Shown: positions 6,741 to 15,600 of the stretch, in pieces
Layout of the letters: the number at the start of each line of letters is the position of its first letter
How positions within the stretch are numbered: position 1 is the first letter of the stretch
DNA from: a virus
Direction: 5' to 3' (one strand)
DNA length: 36,784 bases
Virus record (IMG/VR): IMGVR_UViG_3300032309_002296
Coordinates: 1-36,784 of that record
Position numbers and translations under genes: made by a program
The notes under the pieces: model-generated
What the model was told of the DNA's origin: nothing
Database searches by the model: none
What the model saw: the letters and a program-made list of their open reading frames with translations, nothing else

Positions 6741-8125
6741 TGAGAACCGCTAAAAAGAAAAGAGTTATTAGCTCTAAGCTTAAAGCGTATCAGCAATTCT
6801 TGGATAGCTTTGGCGGCACAACATTAAAAGCTGGATGGAAATCCTATAAAGGATCTTGGGTGCTTGGAACTGGAGTTGCAATAAGCAGCTCAGACCCAAC
6901 TGTGTATGCAATATCTGGAGTTAAACTTTCGCTTCCAAACCTTACAGCATCTGCAGGTGTTACTGGCGGAACAGGACTAACATATTGGGTATCAGATGCC
7001 AATAGTTGGGTTGCTTCTGTTTCACATAATACTACATCTACAAGCTACCCATGTAATACTGGTTTAGTAACTAATACAAGCAACCCGCCATCTGCAAGTT
7101 GTTGCGGAGGTGTTTCAACAATAGCTGGATCGGCTGCATTTTCTTATGCAGCACAATTAAACCCAGCTTATTCTTTTTCTTACTCAGCTTCATATCAGAA
7201 TGCTTTTTCATATAGCTACTCTGCATATAATGCTCCATCGTATAGTTATACATACAGCGCATACACTCAACCAGCCTCTAGTTATACGTACAATGCTAGT
7301 AATTCTTTTACAGCAAGAACAAGATGTTGCGGTGCTACTAATATTGCTAAAGATTTTTATCAAAGAACAAACGGAATACCACTATGCTGGCAATGCGACG
7401 GGCCATGTGATGAAACATATTCTTTTAGCCAATGCTGCCCCAGCGGAACAGAAAAACAAGGATCTACTTGTTATTATCCAGGATCAAGTGTGTGGTCTTG
7501 CCCTTCAGGAGGAACACTATCTGGAACCACATGCACAGTAAGTACTCCAGCATCAACCACTTGCCCTTCAGGTGGGTCTTTGTCTGGAAACACCTGTACA
7601 GTTCCAGTTGCTGGAGGATATACTTGTCCATCAGGCGGTTACCTATCTGGAAGCAATTGCATAGTTGATGTAGGGGGATATTATTATTGCCCTTCAGGAG
7701 GAAACCTTAATGGATCTACTTGCAATGTTTCTGTAGCAGCTAGTTATAGCTGCCCTTCAGGAGGATCTTTATCTGGCACAACATGTTTTGTTGGCCCTGG
7801 ACCAACTCAATACAGCTGCTACACTCAGACAACAACACAAACAAATTATAATTATTATTTAAAGGTAATAAAGTCAATTGGAGGAGTAGTAAGCTCAGTC
7901 GGAACAGATGTTGCATTACCATCACAGCCTCTAGCAATAAAGGTTGTTATTTCAGGAACAAATGTACAGTCTATTGCATATTCTACAATAGGAATGACTA
8001 ATTCTATAGGAGAAAGATCAGATACAATTACTTCACCAGCACGTACAGGAGTAGTTGGAATAATAAAATCCCCATCTCCATATAATCAGGGCTCGACAGT
8101 TTCTAACTTTTCTGCTACAATATAA
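6740..8125 (+). CDS. Cysteine-rich repeat adhesin candidate
   Basis: This 461-residue protein has 22 cysteines, whereas neighbouring fibres have almost none. Residues 134-190 are a Tyr/Ser/Ala-rich stretch (SYSASYQ, FSYSYSAYN, SYTYSAYT). Residues 233-352 hold six repeats with an exact 21-residue spacing: C233, C254, C275, C296, C317 and C338 each start CPSG and pair with a Cys 11 residues later (CPSGGxLSGxTCxV). Each repeat therefore probably forms one small disulfide-linked or metal-linked unit. Residues about 370-461 form a beta-rich tail. The N-terminus is basic (MRTAKKKR) with no signal peptide. It follows a fibre gene with one-base overlap and precedes a small zinc-binding-type gene. I infer a virion surface role; the function is unknown. 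Confidence 0.55.
   Translation: MRTAKKKRVISSKLKAYQQFLDSFGGTTLKAGWKSYKGSWVLGTGVAISSSDPTVYAISGVKLSLPNLTASAGVTGGTGLTYWVSDANSWVASVSHNTTSTSYPCNTGLVTNTSNPPSASCCGGVSTIAGSAAFSYAAQLNPAYSFSYSASYQNAFSYSYSAYNAPSYSYTYSAYTQPASSYTYNASNSFTARTRCCGATNIAKDFYQRTNGIPLCWQCDGPCDETYSFSQCCPSGTEKQGSTCYYPGSSVWSCPSGGTLSGTTCTVSTPASTTCPSGGSLSGNTCTVPVAGGYTCPSGGYLSGSNCIVDVGGYYYCPSGGNLNGSTCNVSVAASYSCPSGGSLSGTTCFVGPGPTQYSCYTQTTTQTNYNYYLKVIKSIGGVVSSVGTDVALPSQPLAIKVVISGTNVQSIAYSTIGMTNSIGERSDTITSPARTGVVGIIKSPSPYNQGSTVSNFSATI
7436..7795 (+). repeat. Six tandem 63-bp coding repeats (CPSGG units)
   Basis: The repeat unit is 63 bp, encoding 21 residues that begin CPSGG and carry the second cysteine 11 residues after the first. Six units lie in register without indels; the first (from 7436) is the most diverged. 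The DNA has diverged while the cysteine frame is kept, which suggests selection on the protein fold, not a recent slippage array. Confidence 0.7.
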
Positions 8126-8147
8126 ATATAAATAGAAAGAGATAATA

Positions 8148-8396
8148 ATGAAAAACCCATATATGAGAGATGCCAGACCTTGGGATCTATTTAATAAAGA
8201 GCTTGGCAGGGTAGATGAAGATTTAGCCCAAGAGCGACTTGAAATATGCAAGGTTTGTCCAGAGTTTATTAAAGTAACTTCTCAATGTAAGCAGTGTGGA
8301 TGCATTATGAATTTAAAAACAAAATTACCAAACGCCAGCTGCCCTCTAGGCAAATGGTCCGCAGTTAATCCAGATGAAGATGAGGAAATTATATAA
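8148..8396 (+). CDS. Small zinc-ribbon-type protein
   Basis: This 82-residue protein has cysteines at C34 and C37 (CKVC), C47, C50 and C52 (CKQCGC) and C65 (SCPLGKW). The layout CxxC-x9-CxxCxC-x12-C with LKTKLPNASCPLGKW is a conserved pattern I associate with small proteins encoded in aquatic phage genomes. The cysteines probably bind zinc. The N-terminus (MRDARPWDLFNK) is also conserved in such proteins. It overlaps the next gene by one base (ATAATG). The role is unknown; position next to the cysteine-rich adhesin hints at a helper, but that is only proximity. Confidence 0.6.
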   Translation: MKNPYMRDARPWDLFNKELGRVDEDLAQERLEICKVCPEFIKVTSQCKQCGCIMNLKTKLPNASCPLGKWSAVNPDEDEEII

Positions 8397-8674
8397 TGGA
8401 AAATCCACCAATTAAAGTTGCTTTTGTTATTGACGGCAAAGTTGTAGACGTTTTACATACAGATGAGAGACTTGCTTCAATATTTTTAAGTGACCCAGTA
8501 GTTATAGATGTAACTGAAATTTATGCCAACGGAGGAGTTGGTATTAATATGACAAACTGGGATTGGGATGGAGAAAATTTTTCATACCCAGCATCATCAG
8601 CAAACGGCTCACGAACAGAAGCAGAAATCTTAGCAGAAGATTTAGCAATAGAAGAAGCAGACAAGCAGCTTTAA
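8396..8674 (+). CDS. Small acidic protein, possible fibre assembly helper
   Basis: This 92-residue acidic protein runs KVAFVIDGKVVDVLHTD...FLSDPVVIDVTE...NWDWDGENFSYPA. The pattern 'xVIDGxVVDVLxTD, acidic middle, WDxDGxxFxxP' is close to that of the 81-residue protein at 24685-24930 and the 92-residue protein at 24407-24685, both adjacent to glycine-rich adhesins. Small proteins of this type beside phage fibres often act as assembly chaperones or fibre caps. That role is inferred from form and position; I cannot name a family with confidence. Confidence 0.5.
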   Translation: MENPPIKVAFVIDGKVVDVLHTDERLASIFLSDPVVIDVTEIYANGGVGINMTNWDWDGENFSYPASSANGSRTEAEILAEDLAIEEADKQL

Positions 8675-8693
8675 TTAAGTAGAAGGGTCGGCT

Positions 8694-9377
8694 ATGAAGC
8701 AAAAAATTCTTAAGTTTGCTATGTACGATGAAGTCTTTAGTCCAATAGTTCCAATAAAATCTTTAATCCCTGACTGGTATAAGTCTATTGATAAGTTTAA
8801 AAATGGAGCAAAGCAATACAGCCTTAATCCACCAAATGTTACAGTAAAAGTTTGTGGTCCATATATGGATTCAATGCTTACTGGATATGCTTTAACAGCA
8901 CCTATAGATTTTTTAGTTGAAATAGAAGATGGGAAGCCAAAGATTAGACACAGGCTAGATGGGCATTTTATTGCAGAAAGATCTGCAAATCAAGAAGTAC
9001 CAGCCCCTCCAGGATTTTATAGTCAGCAGTTTGCGTGGGAATCAAAAGTGGCAATTGGAATACCAGAAGGATATAGTTTTTTATTTACTCATCCATTAAA
9101 CAGAGTTGACCTGCCATTCTACACGTTGTCTGGTGTAGTAGACGGACCATATGATATGCAACCAGGCAATTTTCCATTTTACATAAGAAAAGGGTTTTCT
9201 GGAGTAATTGAGGCTGGCACCCCAGTAGCTCAAATTATACCTATTAAAAGAGAGCCTTGGAAAGCTGTTTCAGATTTAGATATAATTAAAAATGCAGAGA
9301 TAAACCACAGGCTTTCAACCAAGTCTATGATTGGCTGGTATAAGCAAAACATATGGAAAAGAAAGAGTTACGAGTAA
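8694..9377 (+). CDS. Conserved phage protein of unknown function
   Basis: This 227-residue protein contains LIPDWYKS (24-31), VKVCGPYMDSMLTGYAL (about 51-67), GYSFLFTHPLNR (about 127-138), DLPFYTLSGVVDGPYD and GTPVAQIIPIKREPWK (about 176-191). I recall similar proteins in many aquatic and T4-like phages, listed as domains of unknown function. The ending 'GTPxxQIIPxKREPW' and the preceding beta pattern suggest a compact beta-barrel. It lies at the end of the first fibre block, just upstream of a promoter, with a weak AAGGG ribosome binding site. No catalytic motif is apparent to me. Confidence 0.5.
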   Translation: MKQKILKFAMYDEVFSPIVPIKSLIPDWYKSIDKFKNGAKQYSLNPPNVTVKVCGPYMDSMLTGYALTAPIDFLVEIEDGKPKIRHRLDGHFIAERSANQEVPAPPGFYSQQFAWESKVAIGIPEGYSFLFTHPLNRVDLPFYTLSGVVDGPYDMQPGNFPFYIRKGFSGVIEAGTPVAQIIPIKREPWKAVSDLDIIKNAEINHRLSTKSMIGWYKQNIWKRKSYE

Positions 9378-9404
9378 CATAAACGTTTTATAGTTTATTT
9401 GCGG

Positions 9405-9410
9405 TATAAT
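9405..9410 (+). promoter_or_regulatory. Promoter -10 box TATAAT, leaderless start at 9417
   Basis: A perfect TATAAT ends 6 nt before the A of the ATG at 9417, so the predicted transcription start (7 nt after the box) is the A of the start codon. No Shine-Dalgarno sequence lies before this ATG, which fits a leaderless mRNA. An 8-bp palindrome AAACGTTT (9381-9388) sits where a -35 or operator would be; no good -35 is seen. Confidence 0.6.
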
Positions 9411-9416
9411 TATGAT

Positions 9417-11975
9417 ATGGCAACCTCATTCCCAACCTCTAAAGATGATTTTGTAAATCCGCAATCTACGGATTCGGTACAAACTGTATCTCACGCTGCC
9501 CAACACGCAAATGCAAATGATGCCATTGAGGCCCTTGAAACCAAGGTTGGTGTTAACAACTCTACCGACCCAGCTTCTCTTGATTATAAAGTAAAACAGC
9601 TAGAGCTAAACTTTCTAGATAGCGAAGAGGTTCAAGATCTTGCGGCAGGTCTATTAAACCATATTGATCATTCTAATTTAACTGTTACTTATGATGACAT
9701 AGCAGATAAATTAATTTTATCGGTTTCAAATGCGCCATCAGCAAATTATACATCAGTTTTAAAACACACAGTAAAAGCAGCCGAAAACCTCACAATTGGA
9801 CAGCCAGTATATGTAACTTCAGCTAATGAACAAACTATGCTTGTGTCACGAGCAAGCAATGCAGCAGAATCTACATCATCAAAAACTTTAGGTCTTATTG
9901 CTCAAAATTTATCTTCAAATAATAGTGGATTTGTTATTACAGAAGGATTACTTTCTGGCCTGAATACATCTAACTCTACAGTTGGAGATCCCGTATGGTT
10001 AGGATCAACAGGAACATTAATATATGGTTTAACAAATAAACCAAAAGCCCCGCAACATTTAGTGTTTATTGGTATAGTCACACGAGCACATGCAAACCAA
10101 GGTACAATTTTTGTTAAAGTTCAAAATGGATTTGAGCTAGAAGAATTACATAATGTTTCAATTACAGCCCCTGCAACAGGCGAAGTTTTAATATATAACG
10201 CAACAACAGGCCTATGGACTAATACAAATACAATGGCTTCGAAGTCATATGTAGATACAGCAGTATCTGGACTTGGAAATACAGCAGCTAATACCTATGT
10301 TCCCCTAGCCCTACTTGGAAATGCGGATGGTGTAGCCGAACTTGACGAAAGCGGATTTGTTCCTGCTTCTCAATTAAATATAGACGAAAAAATTCAAGAC
10401 GTAGCGGCAAAGTTAATCACAGACGGAACCCACTATAACATAACTGTCTCATATAATGATACTAATGCTACATTAAGTTTAAGCGCAAATTATGACGATG
10501 AAGAGGTTATGGATGCAATTGCCACATCATTAACGGCGGGCAATGGAATAACAAAGACTTATGATGATGTTGCCAATACAATAACACTAGCAGTAAATAC
10601 ATCTGTAATTGCTGATCAGGCATATGTAAATCAAAAGATTGCTGACTTAGTTGCTTCTGCTCCAGCAGTTTTGAATACATTAAAAGAGATTGCAGATGCT
10701 TTAGGAAATGATGCTAGTTTTGCAACAACAATAACAACTGCCCTTGCTACTAAGTTAAATATAACCACTGCGGCAAGCACATATCTTGCAATAGCTGACG
10801 CCCCAGAAACCATAGCAGATACAGCTGGAGCAATGTTTGCACATGCGGGTCACACAAACGTAACTGCAACATATGACGATGCTACAAATAAAATTAACCT
10901 TGCTGTTACAGCACAGCTAACTCAAGAGCAAGCGCAAGATTATATAGCTCCATTATTTACACATGGATTAAATCCTAACATAACAGCAACATATGATGAT
11001 ACAAACAATCGGCTTATTCTTGAAACAATTATTCCACCTTCAAAAGCTATTATGTCTGCTTCTGCTCCATTGTCTCCAGCAGACGGAGCCTTCTGGTTTG
11101 ATACAGATGAATATAGAAGCGGCAACACGAGGGCATTAAAGGTTTGGCAAGCATCAACATCATCTTGGCAATATGTTTCTTCAGATCTTTCTTTGTCTAC
11201 AACAAATACATGGACATCCAAGAATACTTATACTAATGGTGTAATTATTGGATTAGACTCACCGCCTGAGTCTCCAGTACACGGACAAATTTATTACAAC
11301 AAGCCTCTAGATAAGTTAAAAGTATGGGACGGACTTCTTTGGCAAGATATTCAGGGCTCTGGCGGAGGCGGAGGCGGATTAACTTTAATTCCAACAGACG
11401 TAACTGCACCACCAAGCACATTTTTTGTTGGACTAATTGCCCCACCAACAGGAGCAACAGCAAACGGAGATCTTTGGATTGATGTTGATGATATTGACAC
11501 GCCGTTCAACCAATTCTTTACTGGCGGAGTTGCACCAGATCCATCTCAATATGAATTTTGGGTTGACAATGTTGAACCAATTCAAGAATTAATTTATAGC
11601 GCAAATGAACCAGGTACACCATCTTATCCAGGAGAGCTTTGGATTGATACAGATGATTATGATGGTGCAATTGTAGAATTTGGCGCTACTCCTCCAAATC
11701 CAAATAATGTTCAGCTCTGGGTAGATGTAAATGAAAATGAATCTCCAAGCTACTATAAAGATTTAACATTTACCAACTATGCAACAGTTGCAGATTTTCC
11801 AGTTAATGCTCCAAATGGTTACGTTGCCTCAGACGCATCAAGTGGGCTGGCATACGTAAGAAGCCAGGGCCAATGGTTAGCAATAGTAACTGCATCTAAT
11901 ATAAACAGTATTATTTCTTCAAACTCAACAGTATTTGAAGATTTAAAAGCTTTAGCCTGGATGGGATTTGAATAA
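9417..11975 (+). CDS. Large tail fibre protein with five YDD repeats
   Basis: I use the ATG at 9417 (852 residues); a TTG start six codons upstream is less likely because it overlaps the -10 box. The N-terminus MATSFPTSKDDFVNP...SHAAQHANANDAIEALETKVG is a widespread phage fibre start. Five copies of a ~32-residue repeat (xQDxxAxL...NITxTYDDxxNxLxLxV) occur near residues 70, 325, 365, 470 and 510. VDGVAELDESGFVPASQL and LNTLKEIADALG...TALATKLN match the two Mtd_N fibres. The C-terminal third repeats G-x-(L/F)W(I/F)D(T/V)D units near acidic loops (ADGAFWFDTDE, NGDLWIDVDD, PGELWIDTDD). It is probably a major trimeric fibre carrying receptor-binding tips. Confidence 0.75.
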   Translation: MATSFPTSKDDFVNPQSTDSVQTVSHAAQHANANDAIEALETKVGVNNSTDPASLDYKVKQLELNFLDSEEVQDLAAGLLNHIDHSNLTVTYDDIADKLILSVSNAPSANYTSVLKHTVKAAENLTIGQPVYVTSANEQTMLVSRASNAAESTSSKTLGLIAQNLSSNNSGFVITEGLLSGLNTSNSTVGDPVWLGSTGTLIYGLTNKPKAPQHLVFIGIVTRAHANQGTIFVKVQNGFELEELHNVSITAPATGEVLIYNATTGLWTNTNTMASKSYVDTAVSGLGNTAANTYVPLALLGNADGVAELDESGFVPASQLNIDEKIQDVAAKLITDGTHYNITVSYNDTNATLSLSANYDDEEVMDAIATSLTAGNGITKTYDDVANTITLAVNTSVIADQAYVNQKIADLVASAPAVLNTLKEIADALGNDASFATTITTALATKLNITTAASTYLAIADAPETIADTAGAMFAHAGHTNVTATYDDATNKINLAVTAQLTQEQAQDYIAPLFTHGLNPNITATYDDTNNRLILETIIPPSKAIMSASAPLSPADGAFWFDTDEYRSGNTRALKVWQASTSSWQYVSSDLSLSTTNTWTSKNTYTNGVIIGLDSPPESPVHGQIYYNKPLDKLKVWDGLLWQDIQGSGGGGGGLTLIPTDVTAPPSTFFVGLIAPPTGATANGDLWIDVDDIDTPFNQFFTGGVAPDPSQYEFWVDNVEPIQELIYSANEPGTPSYPGELWIDTDDYDGAIVEFGATPPNPNNVQLWVDVNENESPSYYKDLTFTNYATVADFPVNAPNGYVASDASSGLAYVRSQGQWLAIVTASNINSIISSNSTVFEDLKALAWMGFE

Positions 11976-11981
11976 GCATTC

Positions 11982-11990
11982 TGGTATACT
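11982..11990 (+). promoter_or_regulatory. Candidate extended -10 promoter element (TGGTATACT)
   Basis: TGG-TATACT lies 6 nt after the fibre stop codon. Transcription would begin near 11997, just before the strong ribosome binding site AGGAGGG (11998-12004), 7 nt from the ATG at 12012. The leader would be about 15 nt. No clear -35 is visible. Confidence 0.5.
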
Positions 11991-12011
11991 TTAGGATAGG
12001 AGGGTCATAAT

Positions 12012-12632
12012 ATGTCATTAAAAAGATGGAACGGCACAGCGTGGGTAACCGTCGCTGGTTCAAGACCAGGACCCCAAGGTGCAACAGGACCAACAGGTGC
12101 AGCGGCAACTATTTCTGTAGGAACAGTAACAACTGTTGCAGCAGGAACATCAGCAGCAATTACAAATGGTGGAACATCATCTGCTGCAATATTTAATTTT
12201 CAAATTCCAGCAGGACCAACAGGTGCGGCAGGAGCAGCAGGATCTCAAGGTGTGGCGGGACAAAGAGGTTCTTATACATTTACAGGAATTGCTAATCCAA
12301 CATCACAGAATCCAGCAAGCAAGTTAGGTTTAGATACATATCTAAATACAACCACTGGAGACTATTTCCAATATAATTCTACAAACTCTACATGGGTACT
12401 TCAAGGAAACTTAAAGGGCCCAGTGGGAACAGCTGGTACACAAGGTATCACTGGCCCAACTGGAGCAACTGGTCCAGCTGGAGAAACTGCAGTACAAAAT
12501 GTAATAACTGAGCTAGACAGCTGGAAAGCAGACCAAATATTAAATCTTGGTGTATACTATCCAAAGTACGAGTTCTTAACAAATATGTCACAAAACAATG
12601 CAACACTTTTAGCAACAAGCATGATATTCTAG
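12012..12632 (+). CDS. Collagen-like tail protein
   Basis: This 206-residue protein begins LKRWNGTAWVTVAGSRPGPQGATGPTG, a start common to actinophage collagen-like tail proteins. Gly-x-y repeats occupy about residues 20-32, 67-86 and 138-158. Between them is a beta segment, then a FTGIANPTS...YLNTTTGDYFQYNSTNSTWVLQGNLKGP module. The C-terminus (ITELDSWKADQILNLGVYYPKYEF) is likely helical and may be the trimer or attachment end. It has a strong ribosome binding site and its own promoter. It is probably a fibre or whisker that may help attachment. Confidence 0.65.
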   Translation: MSLKRWNGTAWVTVAGSRPGPQGATGPTGAAATISVGTVTTVAAGTSAAITNGGTSSAAIFNFQIPAGPTGAAGAAGSQGVAGQRGSYTFTGIANPTSQNPASKLGLDTYLNTTTGDYFQYNSTNSTWVLQGNLKGPVGTAGTQGITGPTGATGPAGETAVQNVITELDSWKADQILNLGVYYPKYEFLTNMSQNNATLLATSMIF

Positions 12633-12644
12633 GAGACAAAAACT

Positions 12645-15600
12645 ATGGCAAGAAAAATTTTAAACCTAACAGGAATTGAGTTCGCACCACTAACAGGAAC
12701 TCTAAAGCTTCCTCAACTCATTCGCAGAGAAAAGCTTCTATTAATTACTAACGCAACAGCGAATAAGATCGTTTATAATTTTGCAGACCCAGCACTTGGC
12801 CTATATAGTTTTACTTTAAATGAGGATGATGGAGAAGGAAATCACGGAACCACAACCCTTGTTTTAAAATATAATACAGCAAACATGTTGCCAACCGACA
12901 GTTTCCAGGTTGTTTATGATGAGAATAATGAAAGATTTGAGCCAGCAGACTATATGGTAGATGCTGTAGGAAAGCTTCGTACAGCCAGCCCAACATCTCT
13001 TATCGATACTGACTTTGAATACGGTATTCAGAACTCTAAGTGGGAAACACTTACAATGATTCAAAATTATCCAGGCTTTTTTGGAAGATCATCTGGAGGA
13101 AACGCTTTAGATCTATCACTAGTTGTAGGAGACAATGCAGCCCCACTTTCAACTGTTACAGTAACAACAAACTCACCTCACGGACTTAGCTCAGGAGATG
13201 TTATTTCTGTTCAAGAAACAACATCTGACACAGCAGACGGAACATTTTTAGTTACTCCACTTACTTCTACTACATTTTCATATATTGCAAAGGGTAGAGT
13301 TAATGGAAATATTCTAGATGGAACCCTAACATCTATCTACGGTGGAGGAATTTTTGACAATGCTCATATCATGGGCGGAATTACTGGAAACCTTGGATCG
13401 TTTGCTGCAGTATCAAACCAAGCAACTCCATCAAGAATTACAATTGTTTCACCAAAGCCACACGGACTTCTTCCAGGCACACCAATTCTTATTACACAAA
13501 AAGAAGGAAGCAATTTTTACGGAAGCTTCTTTATTGATACAGTAGATACACCAAACTCAATGTCATTTATGGCAAATGCACAAATTTCTAATCCAATCAA
13601 TACAAATGATCAGGGACTTTATGCTAAGCCAGAAGGTTATGTAAACCATAGACCACATGATGGTGGAGTTATTCTTTCAACAGGTAATAACGTATGCGGT
13701 ACTCAAACAATGCGTCAAACACGTAGATATTTTAGATATCAGTCAGGTAAGTCAATTCAATTTTCAACAGGAACAAAGTTTACACCAACATTCCAGGTAG
13801 AGTATATTGCTGCAACAGGTATTGTTCCAGGATCACAACAAATTACAGTAACAACAAATGCTTCTCACAACTTGCAGCCAGGAGCTTATGTAAAGATTGA
13901 TGGCGTTGAGGTTTCAGGTTCATATAATCCGTTTAACGGAGTTCACCTTGTAACATCAATTATTGACTCTACAACATTTAAGTATATTGTAGTATTCAAC
14001 CAAACATTGTCAGCAATTGATCAAATCCCAGGCGGAGTAAATGTATTCTGTACAGCATACATTTGGAAGGGTGCATCGACAAGAGCTGGCTTGTATTCAG
14101 AGCAAGACGGATTTTTCTTTGAATATGATGGACAAGGAATTTTTGCTTGCCGTCAATGGGCAACCAATACTCTTAGAGGAAATGTTTCCGTAACAAGATA
14201 TAATTCAACTGTTACAGGAACAGATACAATATTTAGAAAGCAGCTTGTTTCAGGAGACAAGATTGTAATTCGTGGTCAAACTTATAGAGTTCTACAAATT
14301 GCATCAGATACATCTATGACAATTGCTCCAGCATATCGTGGAGCATCTCAGCCAAACGTTAGAGTTCGTAAAGTTCAAATTGTTAAGGTTAAGCAGGCAG
14401 ACTGGAATCTTGATAAGTTTGACGGAACTGGTCCTTCAGGGCACAAGTTTGATCCATCAAAGATGCAAATGACATATATCGATTATTCATGGTATGGCGC
14501 TGGAACCATCAGATATGGATTTAGAGGTCAAGGTGGAAAAATTACCTGGTGCCATGAAATTTCAAACAATAATAATAACTATGCGGCGTATCAGAGATCA
14601 GGTAACCTACCTGCACGATACGAAGCAATTAATGAGCCTACTAAGTTCTCAAAGCTAGTTGCAGGTGGAACAGCAGTAAGAGGCTCAAACCTTCTTCCAC
14701 AAGATACAGTAATGTATGTCGACAACGTAGATTACTGGCCAGCAGATGGTTATATTAGAATCCAAGATGAAAACTATGTAGAAATTGCAAAGTACACATC
14801 AATTGGTGCTTATAGCCAGACAGCAAAGGGTTGGGCAATGAACCTTATTCGTAGACAGCCTTATGTAACATACTATTCTGGACAAGCTTACAATCTAAAT
14901 GGAACATATGTAGCAGCAACCTTTAGACCAGACGCAACGATCCCTGGTGGTTCAGGATCTGCTCAAGTATCAGTTCAAGTTATTTCTCAAGAATGTGCTC
15001 CAGTTATGAGCCACTGGGGATCTTCAGTAATTATGGACGGTGGTTTCGATGATGACGCTTCCTTCATCTTTACAGCTGGTATGCAGCGCTACTTGCAGGT
15101 TGGTGGTTCTGGATCTGTTTCAGCAACTATCGTTTCCAGAGTAAGAACATCAGGAGTTGCAACAATTACAACTTCAGCACCTCACTCTTTGCTTGCAGGA
15201 TACAATGCAACAATATCAGGCGTAAACGATGTATCTACAATTACATACAAGCAGCTAACCAACAACCAGGCAATACTTACAACATCTGTTGCACACAGAC
15301 ATAGATCTGGACAGACAATTACAGTTACAGGTGTAGATGGAGTATTCAATGGAACTTGGACAATTACTGGTGTAACTAGCACAACAGTTATATTTACTAG
15401 AACATCAAGCAATATTCCATTCCAGGCAGTTTCGCCAGGTGCTACGATAACTTCATCAAGTTTTTACAATGGAACATTTCTTATTGCAAATGTTACATCA
15501 AACACAATTTCATATGCAGTTGCACAAGCAGATGAAGCTTCTTCAGCGGTTAGCCCTAACGGAGCCGTGGTTCAGACGTTTGGAGCCACACAACAGGCAC

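Noticed and set aside
7200-7541. Alternative-frame + strand open frames over the cysteine-rich gene
   Set aside because: They read His/Leu-rich shadows with no ribosome binding site and are fully contained in the real gene.
9399-9416. TTG start six codons upstream for the 852-residue fibre
   Set aside because: It overlaps the TATAAT box and lacks a ribosome binding site; the ATG at 9417 begins the conserved MATSFPTS start.
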